Shown here piece by piece: positions 47,161-59,699 of a DNA stretch of 64,000 nt (the stretch's first letter is position 1; each line of letters begins with the position of its first letter). The position numbers and the translations under genes were made by a program. The stretch comes from Citrus sinensis (lineage: Eukaryota; Streptophyta; Magnoliopsida; Sapindales; Rutaceae): positions 30,647,501-30,711,500 of the forward strand of contig NC_068558.1 of the NCBI RefSeq assembly GCF_022201045.2. Direction: 5' to 3'. The notes under the pieces are model-generated. The model was not told where the DNA came from and ran no database searches. It saw only the letters and a list, made by a program, of their open reading frames with translations.

Positions 47161-48022
47161 TTTGGAAGCTTTTTTGTTTCGTTGTTTGTACTCTGTAGTT
47201 TAGTTTAGCTTTGGTTTCGTTTCATTTTGTCTGATTCTCAAGATCAGTTTCTTTTATTTTGTCATTTTCGGAGCAGAGGCAGCAACAGGTAATGGTTCTT
47301 GCAAAACCCTTTTCAGGATCTGTTTGTTTGCTGATAAATTTGCATATAAAATGAACATTCAGCTTCTTTTCTTTGTTCGTACGGTCGATTTTGATTGTTT
47401 TTCCCCAAAAAAACTCGTTTTCTTTGCTTGCGTCACCATTGATTTTGCGTTTTTTATATCTGGATCTTTGATTTTACTTTGAATCTTATGTTTATTTTGA
47501 TTTCTGGATGGTAATTCAAGGTGGGTTTGGGCGTTGATTTCAAAAGATTTTGAGTTTAGCTAGAAATTCAGCTGATAGATTATGATGGGTTTGTGCCAGA
47601 TTTGAAGATGGTATCATTGGTTGTTTGATTTTTCTTTTAATTAATTGTTTTGCAGTGGCAGAAAAATGCAAAGTGGGTGTAGTTCAGTTGCTGTGTTTTA
47701 TGTGGTTGATTGTGAGAAGCCCTAGAGAGGCATGAGGGACTTCATTCTTGAATTTGAAGGCTTAGCTGAAGGGCTTTGCTGGTATCTTCTAGGGGTGTTT
47801 GAATTTGTTGCTGATGAATTTATTGCATTTTGTTTAGTCTTGGGCATACTGATTGAGGAGCTACTCAGGTTCATTTTTTGCCAAATCTTTATATCAAAAA
47901 GCTGAACTATAGATTGAAGAAAAGAAAACTTTTGTTTTCAAAGATGAAATGAGTGAATTTGTGTAAAGAATCTTGTTTGTTCGACTGAATTGGTTGTAGA
48001 CTTAGTTTTAGATATCGTAGTA

Positions 48023-48856
48023 ATGGCTTCTATTCAGAATACTGTGCATTACTGTTCTGTATCTAGGGGTAACCGTTCTCTGTATGTATATAGTGGAGGC
48101 GATCATGAGATTGAGAATCTAGCTACCTTGTGCCTGGAAAGGACTCCGCCTTTCCACAAGTGGTATTTTGAGACCATTGGTAAAAGGATTTATGGTTTTT
48201 TAATTGAAGATGGGTATGCTTATTTTATGATTGCTGATGAGGGCCTAGGAAATCGGGGTGCTTTACAGTTTCTAGAGCATTTGAGAGATGAATTCAAGAA
48301 GGTAGCTAAAAAAGGTTCGAGAGGAAGCTTTTCAGGGATGAATGCGATTGGTGTACAAGAGCAGCTGGTGCCTGTTATTCGCCGATTGATTACTTCATTG
48401 GAAAATGTTTCCCAAAGCAGAGATGATTGGAAAGCTGAAACTCCCTTGTCTGATCGTGTGGGCCTCTCTCCGTCACCAAATAATGCCAATGGACAAACAG
48501 AAGTTGCCACTTCTACAAAAGCCCCATTGTTAGGAAAGCCTGGCAAGCAAGAGAAGAAGAAGGCAAAGGATCATGTGATTGCGATGAGAGATGTTGAGTT
48601 GGAGGAGCACCGGAAATCGACAGATAGAGTCAAATTTGATTCAGCAGCTTTGGAGTCTAATAGCCAGAATGGAGCGGGTTCTTCAATCTCATTGCAGAAG
48701 GATTTGGGTTCAATGAGGATAAGATCAAGTCCGCAGTGCATTCAAAAGAAGTGGTGGCGCCAAGTAAGGATTGTTCTCCTCATCGATGCCGCTGTCTGTT
48801 TGATATTATTTGTGATTTGGTTATCCATCTGTGGGGGTGTTGCGTGCTTTCGTTGA
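48023..48856 (+). CDS. Phytolongin (Phyl2-type longin protein)
   Basis: One uninterrupted frame of 277 residues. The N-terminal part (about 1-115: VHYCSVSRGNRSLYVYSGGD, then YFETIGKRIYGFLIEDGYAY) is a longin domain like that of VAMP7-type R-SNAREs. A variable basic linker follows (KPGKQEKKKAKDHV), then KKWWRQVR and a C-terminal membrane anchor (IVLLIDAAVCLILFVIWLSI). There is no SNARE motif, which defines the plant-specific phytolongins; these act in secretory-pathway trafficking. The start is the ATG at 48023, since no upstream in-frame ATG follows the leader stop. The 5' UTR seems to contain an intron, with GTAATG after 47289 and TTTTGCAG before about 47656. The coding part is intronless. 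Confidence 0.9.
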   Translation: MASIQNTVHYCSVSRGNRSLYVYSGGDHEIENLATLCLERTPPFHKWYFETIGKRIYGFLIEDGYAYFMIADEGLGNRGALQFLEHLRDEFKKVAKKGSRGSFSGMNAIGVQEQLVPVIRRLITSLENVSQSRDDWKAETPLSDRVGLSPSPNNANGQTEVATSTKAPLLGKPGKQEKKKAKDHVIAMRDVELEEHRKSTDRVKFDSAALESNSQNGAGSSISLQKDLGSMRIRSSPQCIQKKWWRQVRIVLLIDAAVCLILFVIWLSICGGVACFR

Positions 48857-50191
48857 TAATTCCAAATTAAAGTCGTCGGTTTGAAGTTTAATGACTCTGA
48901 AGACTGCATTCCCGTGAAGGAAGTACGGCAAGTTATCAATCTTTTGATGATTTAAAAATCCATCCGGAGGTATGTTCTTCAAATTTACGCATTCAGCAAG
49001 CATGATATCTAGGAAATTCACTGTATAGTTTCATCTTGTTAATGCATATGTACTCGGAAATCTTTGTGAGTTTATTAATATCTTGTTGAGATGTTCTGTG
49101 CTGCTTCCTACACTTGCGTGGATTGTGCTGTTGCCAATACATTGTGAGATTTCTGTGGTCTCTTTATCTCTATCTTATCTTGGTCTTTCTCTTTTCCATG
49201 TATAAAAATTTACACCTTCAAACATCCCTTGTATAACGTGTGTAATGTTTACCAAATCCTTAGTAGCTGTTTTAATCACTTATCATCGTTAACAATATGA
49301 TTAACAGTATGATCAAATCTCCTTCAAATGTGGTTTTTTATTTTTATTCTTCTGGCCAAAGCCATAAAGGCATTTGTTTGCAGCGTGCCGTGTAAATCAT
49401 CAGCGATCTTCAGTGAATAAGAGCACCATTGATATGCATAATAGCAAAGATAAATAGCATGCACACTCATGTATATCTCCGAATTTTTTATTTCCTAGTT
49501 TATTTACTCTCTCTCTCTCTCTCTCTTTAGTTCTTTATCTGTGTGTGTGTTTCGAATTTGTCTATCTCATGAGTCACGTGTCTAGCTCTGTAAATGGGTC
49601 GGATTCGAATTGAACGGTGGTTTTCTCAAACCCTTATCCACTAATGCCCATTACCTGTTAAATTTGGGTAAATACCAAACCCGTTAAATACCCGCCACTC
49701 GCTTGTTCAAGTTTTACCGTACGAATTTGTACATCGTTATATAGAAATCAACATCATAGAAATCGACATCAAGCATAACTCTCAACTTTAACCTTCACAT
49801 ATCTTGCATAAAGAAGATTAGAAAATTATGTGAAGAAAAACTCTCTTTGAAAAACCACCCCAAAAAAAAAGCCACATATTAAGATTTGTTTATTTCAAAC
49901 GAATCAATGTATTGGTTCTTATGGTTTCTCTCATAAAATTAATTTTTTTTAAAAAAAATTATTAATTTTCTCTTAGTTCTTTCCGGGTTCCCGCCAAGAA
50001 ACCTGAAAACTTGAATTTGTTCTTAACTCTTTCTGATATCTCATGAACAATAATATAACAGCACTTCTTTTTTTTTCATTAATTAATTAATTAAAAAGAA
50101 AGAGCCATAGAAGCCTCAATTAGAAAAACAAAAATAAAAAATAAATAAAACGATGTCTAATTAGATAAAAAAAATTGTTGGCATGCACTTA
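48857..50191. other. 3' UTR and spacer with a CT microsatellite
   Basis: No gene was seen. A CT dinucleotide run lies at about 49508-49527. A stretch at 49,590-49,720 with repeated ACCCG and GTAAATRGG words may be an old element fragment. Confidence 0.5.
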
Positions 50192-50428
50192 TTAGAATGG
50201 TTGCTGTGGTTTTAGTACTATTCGGCACTGCCTCTTGGAAATCTCATCAATTTTCGCCTGCAATCCGTCCGCTTGTTTGAAGCATTCTCTCGAAGCTTTT
50301 CTATTTCCTTCATCCGAATGTTTGATAGCCTCTTCCGTCGTCTCACTCTTCTGCTTCTCGAGTTTCTTCTTGCTTCCCTCCAACGATTCAAACGTCTTTG
50401 GCTTGAAAATTTGTTTGAGCTTCTCCAT
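50192..50428 (-). CDS. Small charged coiled-coil protein, unknown
   Basis: A 78-residue frame starts MEKLKQIFKPKTFESLEG. It is rich in lysine and glutamate (KKKLEKQKSETTEEAIKHSD) and is probably one long helix. A TATA-like TTTATAATATATAG lies about 120 bp upstream on the minus strand, and the ATG is the first in frame. The composition is unlike the AT-rich surroundings and the frame has no homopolymer runs, which favours a real gene. I do not recognise the family. It could also be an exon of a larger unannotated transcript. Confidence 0.5.
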   Translation of the reverse strand: MEKLKQIFKPKTFESLEGSKKKLEKQKSETTEEAIKHSDEGNRKASRECFKQADGLQAKIDEISKRQCRIVLKPQQPF

Positions 50429-50429
50429 G

Positions 50430-52059
50430 TTTGATTTTAACTGTGTTTCCCTTTTCCTTTGTTTATTTTGAAAGAAAAGATAAAAAATATATTGTTTGTA
50501 TTATTATGTGCGTTCTTCAGTCAGTACAGTGTTGATTATTTTATTTATAATATATAGTAGCGGGATGAGTCCTCCTTATCGAACTAGGATAGATTTTAAA
50601 CATTGCATTTAGATTTTGTTTAGGAAAAGTCATTATCTTCTTTAATGTCGTAATTTTTATTGTTAAAAATGAAAGATTGGTTTCCACAATTAGTGCAGTA
50701 TTAAGGAAGCTGAATGTTTATAGAATTATTTTGTCTAGAATGGCCCCAAACAAAAAAAGTTAATATATCTTTTTGTTATTTAATGTTGTAATATTTATGT
50801 AAATGGGATTGCTGTTTAGGGAAAATAATAATTTTGTATTATTTAGCACAAGAATTTAGCTAGGCAACCATGCAACTAAATTAATGTTTATGTTTAATGT
50901 GCATGTGTAAGTCCTTTTTCACGCCCATCCTAATCCTGACATTAAAAAGCGGTCTTGGTGAATTATATAATTCAGTTAATGTGATAGAGCAAACTCAAAG
51001 TATTATATTACTATTAATGAGCTGAGTTGCGCTGAATTTTTTAATAGTAATTTATCACGCATGAATTTTTTTATTTTATTCAGTGAATTTAGAATATATT
51101 ATAAAACATTTTCTACAAAATTCAACTTAATACCAAATCCAAATTCATAATAATTTACTTGTAAAATTGATTGCATTTCATGAAGTTTCCCCAAGACTAT
51201 TAAGAGAATCGGTGCCAGATGAAGCCTCGGGCTGAGTTGTTTATCTAAATAATAATTGGACAATCCCATCAAGTGAGAATTTTATAATTTTTTTGATTAG
51301 TTTTGTTGTTATTTTTCTCAAATATTTGGCATAACTATTGGCAATTTATCATGCACATGACAAACAATGAAGGAATGAGAAATAATTTTGGAGCATTAAA
51401 GACTCTCTTAATATTCAAATCCAAATACTAAACACATAATAAAATATTTTGTTGATCAAAACATTAAAGACAGCAGAATTTACATTTTAAAAAGTGTATG
51501 CGTCCACACATAATACAATACTTTACGTTTTAAAAAGTGTATACATCCAAACACAATACAATACTTTTTAATAAAGGATCACTTATTTAAATATACTAAT
51601 GACAATGCTAAAAAAATAAAAAATACAAATTCTAATGTGATACGAGATAAAATAACTATATTTAAAAATACCCTTTTAAATTTTTCTTAAGCAATATCTT
51701 CTTTTTTTATTTTCCCTCTCTTTTATGAGTTGTTAGAATCTATAAATATCATAATTTTAGATTTATTAGCGCAAGGGATTTAGCTGAATAGTTTTCAAAC
51801 AGCTTTCTTTAGTTGACCACTAGTGTTTAATATTCTAGAGAAGGTATGGAGCTAAAAAATCAATCTGTGGCCTTTCGCACACCTCACACTACTACCTTTT
51901 TCTTTTGAAAAAAATTAAAAAATAATACGAGATTTAGGGTCCTAGGGATTTAGAATTCATAAGATTAAACTACAATCCAGAGATCATTGAGTTTAGCTCA
52001 AAAATTTGCAACAACTAGGGCTGAGACCTCTTGTACTCTACCCCACATGTACGGAAATA
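50430..52059. other. AT-rich intergenic region with a short tandem repeat
   Basis: No gene was seen. At about 51486-51571 a 47 bp sequence containing TTTTAAAAAGTGTAT and AATACAATACTTT occurs twice in tandem. Confidence 0.5.
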
Positions 52060-52340
52060 TATCTATGCCATCCACATTTGTGGGAGGCGTATTAATTTAC
52101 CTTCAACAACTATTAGGCCGAAAAACTCAAGTGAGCTAAGATCAGGAATTTCAAACTTATTCACCTTCAAATAGTCATTATGACAAGGAAAGGGGATGAT
52201 TAAGAAGAGTATAAAATGTTTCATCATTGACGTCCTTGTAACCAGCAAAGCCATCTTCATTGAGTGGTGAAGATGAACTGGGCAGAATTTTCTCGACCAC
52301 AGATGTGGTATTGACAGTCGTTCTAACTATAATTATCCTT
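52060..52340 (-). pseudogene. Decayed exon of a DFR/ANR-like reductase
   Basis: The minus strand encodes SSSPLNEDGFAGYKDVNDET and then NHPLSCHNDYLKV, with frame breaks. This aligns with exon 3 of the intact reductase at 54341-56641 ([31 protein letters not shown]), including the following intron start. No other exon is recognisable nearby, so it is a relic of a second, lost gene copy. Confidence 0.75.
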
Positions 52341-54340
52341 TTTTTTTTTTAGGTGTTTGACTTTCTTGAAGCTTATGCACTCGGAAAAACCCAATACTAA
52401 TTTTCAGATCTTTCAATAAAATATTCAATGGCGCTTATGTTATATAGATTGTAATATTATTGATGACAAAGAAAATTAGATTTTGTAATAAAGTAAACTA
52501 TGGTTGATCAAATGGTGTCGTGAATTTGAATTCAAAACTTTCGAAGCGAATCATGCAATGAATTTTAATTTAAGGAATCAATTAATTTGTAATTGATTTT
52601 CCATGAGTTAAACTAAAATGAAGAGTTACAGTATTAGCTGAAGTACTATATACAGGACTTTAATTTCAGTTCATTAGTGCCAAGAGAAAAAAGTAAATCA
52701 TTCCTTGATATTTGAAAGCATTTCCTTTCGCCCTCATTCCCAAAATAGCTTACATCTTCTTGCTCCCATGTGCGTGATCCTAGTGTTAAACATCAAAGTG
52801 TTCTTTTATCAAGAAATATGTGTATTTAAGGGAATTGGTGTCGAAGGAAGCCTTGGACAAATGACAACCCCATCAACAGTATTCTTTATCAAGAAATATG
52901 TGTGCATTTAAAGCTTATGAAAGTTTTGAACGGATAAAATAATCTAGGTTGTAGAGGTTCATACATTTTTATTTTATTTTGTTGTTTTTTCCCTTGTATA
53001 TTTTGAATGGAACAACCTAGGTTGTAACAATAAATGAATTTAATAAATATTAAACACGAGTCAAACTGTTTGTTATGCAATCCTTAATATTTATATATTT
53101 TAACCAATCATCATAATATTTTTTTCAGGTACATTAAACATTGGTATCTGAAAATCACATTGTACTCTAATTAATCCAGAGATTTTGGTTAAGTTAGAAC
53201 AGTTTCATACTAGTTAAGCTATGAACTCACTGGTATCATTATAATATTGATCATACATGTAGTAACCATTGAATGGATGAGTAATAATATAGTTGAAGCA
53301 CCAAAGACTAGTTATACAGTTCCAAATATTAAACACATACGAGTGAATTTAATTATTATTAGGAATAATAAATATAGGAAGAGTAAAAATATTGTATTGA
53401 TTAAAATATTAAAAGGATGAACGGATAAGATACTGAATCTGCATTTTAGAAGTGCAAACATGCAAAGTTGTTGATAACATCAGGAGGTCCATTCCAGCCA
53501 ATAGAAAAACTTGTGCAATGTAAACGCAAATTCGCCAACTTGAGCCGCTTTTAAACATGTTTTAGGATATACAATTATTAAAGGGTTCGGTTATGTTGGA
53601 GTTCACTTATAGTGGAACATGAATTTCAACCACACACGTAAAATAATAAATAATAAATAATGAGTTATAATAAATTTTTTATTATTTATCATTTTATATG
53701 TGTGGTTGAAATTCGTACTCTACGATAGGTAAACTCCAACATTGCCACAACATAGCCATAGCCTTTATTAAAAATTTTTGTCCCTTTGCCTTAATTATCC
53801 TGCAGCTGCAGAATGTTACTATATTTTTTATTTTGGAGGCTACGATTGCCAGGCACGGGATCTATCGATAGATCACAGGTTGCAAAATGTCGAGGGTAAT
53901 ATAGTAAAATAATATTTATATTAAATCAATTCGAATGGTTAATGATCGTAAAAAAAAATAAAAAATTATTAAAAATATTTAATTGATTAATTGTATAAAT
54001 ATTTTTATTAAAAATAATATGAACTTATTGTAAATATTTTTAAGTGGTGGGTGGGTTTATAGAAACAGTGGGTGAAAATATCTCAACCTAGTCCAAAATC
54101 CAATTTTTTTTTTTTTTTTGGTGATCCTCTAGAATTCATATATATCACTAATAATTGGAAGATTCTAAATTCTAATTTAGCCAACAAAAATATAACTTCA
54201 ACGGAACGAAGAAACACCGTAAGGGGAAAAAAATAATAATTATTTAGCACAAGGTCCTCTTTATGGGCAACAATTTTGCGCACTCCATCGATTATTCATT
54301 GTAATCCTTCACATTACATAGAAACAAATAGGAGACTTGA
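52341..54340. other. AT-rich region with one foldback element
   Basis: Apart from the inverted repeat at 53594-53741, nothing gene-like was seen. Short frames at 52,705-53,080 have no recognisable domain. Confidence 0.5.
53594..53741. mobile_element. Foldback MITE
   Basis: A 148 bp near-palindrome. The left arm starts TGTTGGAGTTCAC and contains AATTTCAACCACACA. The right arm is its imperfect complement ending GTAAACTCCAACA. Arms are about 52 bp with an AT-rich loop. A target duplication could not be fixed. Confidence 0.7.
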
Positions 54341-56641
54341 TTATTGAGGGAGATAACCCGACTTCCTACCACACTTGATTGAATCATCTAATATCATTTT
54401 CAAATCATAATTGTATTCAAATCCCTTCTCTTCAAGCTTCGTTCCACCCCATTTAATTTCCCTTTTTGGCACATCCAAATACCTGAAACAAAATTAATTT
54501 TGTCAATTAAATGCTGCACTTAAGTGAAGTGAGACCTAAATGTCAATTCTTTGTGGACTAAATAAAAATGGTGATGTAACACAGAGGTCTATACTTTACA
54601 AAATAGAGACTTTTGCATAGTTGATTCCAGTTGGCCGCTAAATTGCTACAATTCAATGCTATATACTGCTAAGAGCTTTATTGGTAATATATACTTATAG
54701 GTTTTATATAATTGCCATACACCCACCCACCAAAGTCATTTAACATTGTATGAGGAGAATCAAATAATTTTTTATTGGCTTTATCTATCCAAGCAGGAAA
54801 TTGGATATTGAGAGCTAAAGGGAAAATCAATTTTAATTTGCAGATATATGTGATAAAAATTAATTAGCTACTTACTCTTGTTTGATGTGAAACTCAGGAT
54901 AATTCTGTTGGAGGCAAGAGGCTATTTCCGCTGATGAAACAAAGACGTTTGTACAAAAGAATCTACCACTCATTGAAGGTTTCTCCATGCAGAAGATGTG
55001 GGCTTCACAAACATCATCAATGTGTACAAGTGGAAGCTTTCCAAGTATCTCTTCTGTATCCCTGAGGGTTTGATAAACGTATTCATTGTTTGTAAGCTGA
55101 CACAGGCCTCCAATTACACTTACTGGGGTGCTACTGTAGGGTAGATTTGTGTCCCCTGCAACAACCCCCAGTGCTAGGGCTACCACCTCCAATCCACTGC
55201 TTCCATAACTCAGTAGTTCCTTTTCTGATTTCATCTTTGACTCTATGTATACCTATGATGATAACAATATTCTCCAAAAGTTAAATCTAAATTGATCTCG
55301 CTTTTTGAAGTTCAAAAGTACAGAAGCAAAATTTTGTGTTTTAAATAAAAACAAAATCATAAATATTATAATCTAGAATTTAGTAGCCTCTTGGACTTGG
55401 CCGAGTGATTTTCAATCAGCTTTCTTTAACTGGCCACCCAAGTTCAAATCTAAAAATACTTAAAAAAATTAAATTGTGCTTTCCCACACCTAAATTTTCT
55501 TTTAAATAATAATAATAATAATAAGAATAACATGGGATTTAGAAAGTCAAAATTCATTTATTCATGATTTCAACCCAGAGATCTAATCTCAAGGTGTGGC
55601 CGTCTTCATTTTTCTCATATAGACAAATTATTAAGTCATATGATTTAATAGTGTGTCTACGTTAACTCTATTAAACCATATTACTTATTAACATATTCGC
55701 ATGAAAATACAAATACGAGAGCGTCATATCTATCCATACCACATCTATGGGAGAAAGATTAATTTATTTTTTAATCTCCGTGAGGGGACTCACGTTGGTG
55801 CGTACAACAACCGTTAGGCCGAGGTCATCATGGCCCCTTAAGTAAAATATAAGCACAAAATCTTTAAGAACTCAGGAAAATTAAGATCTGTAGCAAACTT
55901 ACGAACCCTCAAATACTCATTATGACAAGTAAGTGGATGATCAAGAGGAGTATAGCATGTTTCATCGATGGAGTCCTTGTAGCCAGCAGAGCCATCTTCC
56001 TTGAGTGGCGATGCGCACAATACGCTGGCAGTGTATATTAGTCGCTTCACAGTTCCTGATTTTACACAAAAGCTTGCAATCTTCTTGGCGGCACCCACGC
56101 AGGCTTCAACAACGTTTTTGTACTGTATGAAAAATCGTCATCAAATTTGACTAATTGTAACAGTTAGATTCCTAAAGTTTTATATAATTATTTTACAGTG
56201 GCAATATTGAGAATATTATTACTTGTGTGTGTTGCAGGAGGCAAGCTAATTACCTGGTAGCCGTCAATGTGTTGCAAGGGAGTGGCCACATGGAAAACAA
56301 AATCACAGCCTTGGATTGCATTTTCAAAAGTATCAGGATCATATATCTCAGCTTCAAAAAAAATTAATCTTGTCTCGGCACCAGGGAGGCTCTTAAGTAG
56401 ATCAACTTTAGATTTATCTTCTGTGCAAATTAATATTGAAATTAAGTTTAATTTAACCAGGAATTAATGTAATTGATGAAAAAAAATTAAGAAAGAAAAA
56501 TAAAAAAAGAGAGATACCCAAGTTTGGCCTCAGTGTTGTATGGACAATATAGCCTTTATCTAAAAGCTTTTTGATAAGCCAAGAGCCAACAAAACCTTCA
56601 CCTCCAGTAACACAAACCTTGAAATTGCTTTTCTGATCCAT
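54341..56641 (-). CDS. DFR/ANR-like NADPH-dependent reductase, five exons
   Basis: Exons 56518-56641, 56254-56420, 55907-56122, 54876-55252 and 54341-54482 join in frame to 341 residues. The N-terminus has the dinucleotide-binding motif [12 protein letters not shown]. Exon 2 ends [13 protein letters not shown], exon 3 holds [12 protein letters not shown], and exon 4 supplies the catalytic YxxxK as YIESK. The C-terminus reads [19 protein letters not shown]. This is an extended short-chain dehydrogenase of the dihydroflavonol/anthocyanidin/vestitone reductase group, probably cytosolic; the substrate cannot be told from sequence. The exon 3 donor is the weak GTTCGT after AGG, chosen because it keeps the frame and YxxxK. 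A stronger GTAAGT four bases later would need another acceptor and would lose the tyrosine. No stop was found. Confidence 0.88.
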
Positions 56642-57218
56642 TAATACTGCAAATTAATGATCTATTTGTGTGCTTCAGCAACACTCACGTTTAGAAGCTA
56701 CAATTTAAATTATATATATACGAATTATTTCAAAGGGCCCATTACTTATGATCACCATGTTTGAAATTATTATATATAGGAGGTTCATGCATTCCATTTG
56801 CTCTTAATGGAAATGAAATATATTATTTTTATTTCTTGTACAATTTTGACAGAGAAAGCAAAAAGTAGTCTGTCCAAGTAATGAAATATTATAATCTTAT
56901 ATTAAAAAAAAAGGATAAATCAGCAAGCAACTTTATATAGTGTATTTTGGTGCTTACAATAAAAATGCATATCCTATTGGGTAGCAATCTTGACTTAGAT
57001 GAAAGTAGCGGCATCTTAATTTTTGCGCTATCTTTTTTTAAGAGTGTGATTGCAAAATTTTTAGATAATAATAATGTAAATTTAACTGAAAGGAAGATGC
57101 CCTTAGTTACTGAATTTGAGATAGTTATTTAGTTTTATTTGTTTTGTTTATTTATTTTATGGGGAAGAGTGGGTAAAGTAGAAGTCATTTTTTTAGTCCC
57201 TGCGTTTTTTAAAATTTA
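56642..57218. other. Upstream region of the reductase gene
   Basis: Presumed promoter and 5' UTR on the minus strand, with a TATATATA-like run near 56,715-56,730. No other feature was seen. Confidence 0.45.
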
Positions 57219-58083
57219 GGTAGTGTTTACTTTTTGGATTGGATTGGGAATCCTGAGGAGTGGGAATTCTAGGATTGAGAGTGTGGAGTGGGAGTGGGAG
57301 TAGGTTGTTTACTTACACTGGAATGGAAGCATGGAATAGAGATCATAATCCAATTTATGTGTTTACTTTGTCTTGGATTGGGAGTAAATAGTTTCAAATT
57401 ACAATTTTATCCTTATTTAAAGAATTATAGTTTTTAATTACAAAACTAATAAAAAATATATTTAATGAATAATATTTATTTTATTATATTTGTAAATTTA
57501 TTATAATTATTAATATTCTTAATTATGAACAATAAATTATTATTTTAATTTTAATATAAAATGAAAACTTATTTTATTTTATTTAATATAATTTTATTTA
57601 ATTTATTATTATATAAAATAATAATATAATATTATTTAGTACAAAATTAATATTTTCTTAGAATAAACTATTTATTATTATTAATATTAAATAAATATAG
57701 TACTATTATTTTTAAAATAAATATAATAATATTATATTTATTAATTCTCTATTAATATAATAATATTATTTTAAAATAATTTTAACTTAGAATGAATGCA
57801 AATTATTATTTAGTTAAATATAATATTATTATTCAAATAAATATAATATTATTTATTTTATTTTATTAATTATAAAATATTAAATTAAATTAAATAAAAA
57901 ATAAAAGGGTAAAAAAGGGAGAGGTGGGGCCCTCGGAGTCCCACTCCCACTCCCACTCCCCACTCCAAAAATGGGTGGGGCCCTCGGAGTGGGATTCCCA
58001 ATCCTTTCCCATTTTGAGGAAGTAAACGCTGGAGTGGGAGGAATCCACACTCCTCACTCCTACTCCAATAAGTAAACACAACC
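57219..58083. mobile_element. Harbinger/Tourist-like non-autonomous element
   Basis: An 865 bp segment starts GGTAGTGTTTACTT and ends AAGTAAACACAACC, an imperfect terminal inverted repeat. It is flanked by the trinucleotide TTA on both sides (57216-57218, 58084-58086), the target size and sequence of PIF/Harbinger elements. Subterminal GAGTGGGAGTGG-type repeats lie on both sides, and the interior is extremely AT-rich. No coding capacity. Confidence 0.75.
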
Positions 58084-58296
58084 TTAAATCCAAATAATCA
58101 ACTAAAAAATAAAGTTGCCTGAAAATTATTCAGTCAAAATCTTAACCATAACATGTTACTCAGTTAGTCCTTTTATTTTCATTTAAGCCTATTTAATTAT
58201 TTTCCAAACTTTCACCTATTGCGATGCTCGCTCGTACTTCCACATCAATACCCACAAATAAGGCCCAAAAAGCTCTGATCCGTACAGAAACATAGA

Positions 58297-59302
58297 TAGG
58301 GATGGCAAAAATCCCCACGGGGACGGGTACCCTCGGGGATTTTCCCTATTCGGGGAGGGTATGGGGATAATTTCATACCCAATTTCTTATTCGGGGAGGG
58401 GACGGGGAAATTTTTTTACCCAATTTCTTATTCGGGGAGGGGACGGGGATGAGGTGGAATCCCCATCCCCTACCCATTTCCCCATTTTAATTTTTAATTT
58501 AATTTTAATTTTTTAAAATTACTAGTAAATAAATTATAAAATTTAAATTATAAAATTATAAATATTGGTAAAAATAAAAAATATCAAAATATTTATATTA
58601 TTAAACTTTTAGGCCTAATTAGCTAATTAAAGTTCTAAATTTTTATTTAGGACATTAAAAAGACTGAGTAGATCCTATTAGCCAAATTTTTTTTAATTTT
58701 GATATTCTTTAAATATTTTAAACTTAAATCTATTTTTTATTTAATTTTAGATGTTATAATTGCCCACAGCGAATCACAATTTTAATATCTAATCTAATCT
58801 AATCTAATATTTACTTTTGATTTGCTCCGATTTAACTATTGTGTTGTAAAGGGAATAGTCCACATTTATAAAGTGCCCACGCCACCATTGAAAAAGTTAA
58901 TTTTGAATCTAAATTTGATTTTATTTGTAACAATTTTGTATTAGACTATTAATTTGTTCATGATAGTTTGTAAAATAAGTTTGTATCTCTTGTATGTTGC
59001 GTTACTTACTAATTTAATGTATGTGACTTTTGTAATAGATATTAATGTAAGATATATTTCGAACTTTACTTTTATTTGAATTTTTTATTTTAATATGATT
59101 AACTCAAAATCGAAAAAAAAATGTATTAGTTAATCGGGGATCGGGGACCCTCGGGGATCCCCTGTTATTATTCGGGGAGGGAATGGGGATTCTCTCAAGT
59201 AATTCTGACGGGGACGGGGAGGGGATGGGGACATACGTAAAATATCGGGGATGGGTACGGGGAGATCGGTCCCCTCCCCTCCCCTCCCCATTGCCATCCC
59301 TA
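58297..59302. mobile_element. hAT non-autonomous element with GGGGA-rich ends
   Basis: A 1,006 bp element has perfect 12 bp terminal inverted repeats TAGGGATGGCAA / TTGCCATCCCTA and a perfect 8 bp target duplication AACATAGA (58289-58296, 59303-59310). The subterminal 150-200 bp on each side carry many GGGGACGGGG and TTCGGGGA motifs, probable transposase-binding clusters. The middle is AT-rich without a frame. Typical hAT structure. Confidence 0.93.
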
Positions 59303-59699
59303 AACATAGACATCTAGGGGCCAACTAAGTTCTAGAGCTTCACTTATGTCAAAATTAACTTTTAGTTAGCTACAGATCCTTTTTTTCTGTTTTCAAATAA
59401 TGACGTACGTACAGTAATTAGTATAATCAAATAATCAATAGTAAGAGGAAAAAAACTCTTACAGTGAAATTTTCTTGTCCTACAGTAAAATTATTTTATT
59501 TTGATGGTGTACTAACCATAGTAACAATATTGTTACTATTATTTTTTCGATTTCAATCATATCAAGGCTCTTAATCTCAAACCAATCTAATAAAAAAAAA
59601 AGAGAGGGAACATTAATACTACTCTCACTTTCTCACATTACATTACTATTACATAACCATAACCGACGAAAGTTAACTTTAGTTCCAAGCAACAAGCTC
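59303..59699. other. AT-rich spacer, no gene seen
   Basis: Only low-complexity and short frames. It probably includes 3' flank of the monooxygenase pseudogene. Confidence 0.5.

Noticed and set aside
51180-51245. Minus-strand peptide QPEASSGTDSLNSLGETS followed by a stop
   Set aside because: Looks like a protein C-terminus but has no upstream exon or acceptor that I could find.
57885-59324. Gly/Pro-rich frames on the minus strand
   Set aside because: They are translations of the GGGGA and GAGTGG subterminal repeats of the two DNA elements.
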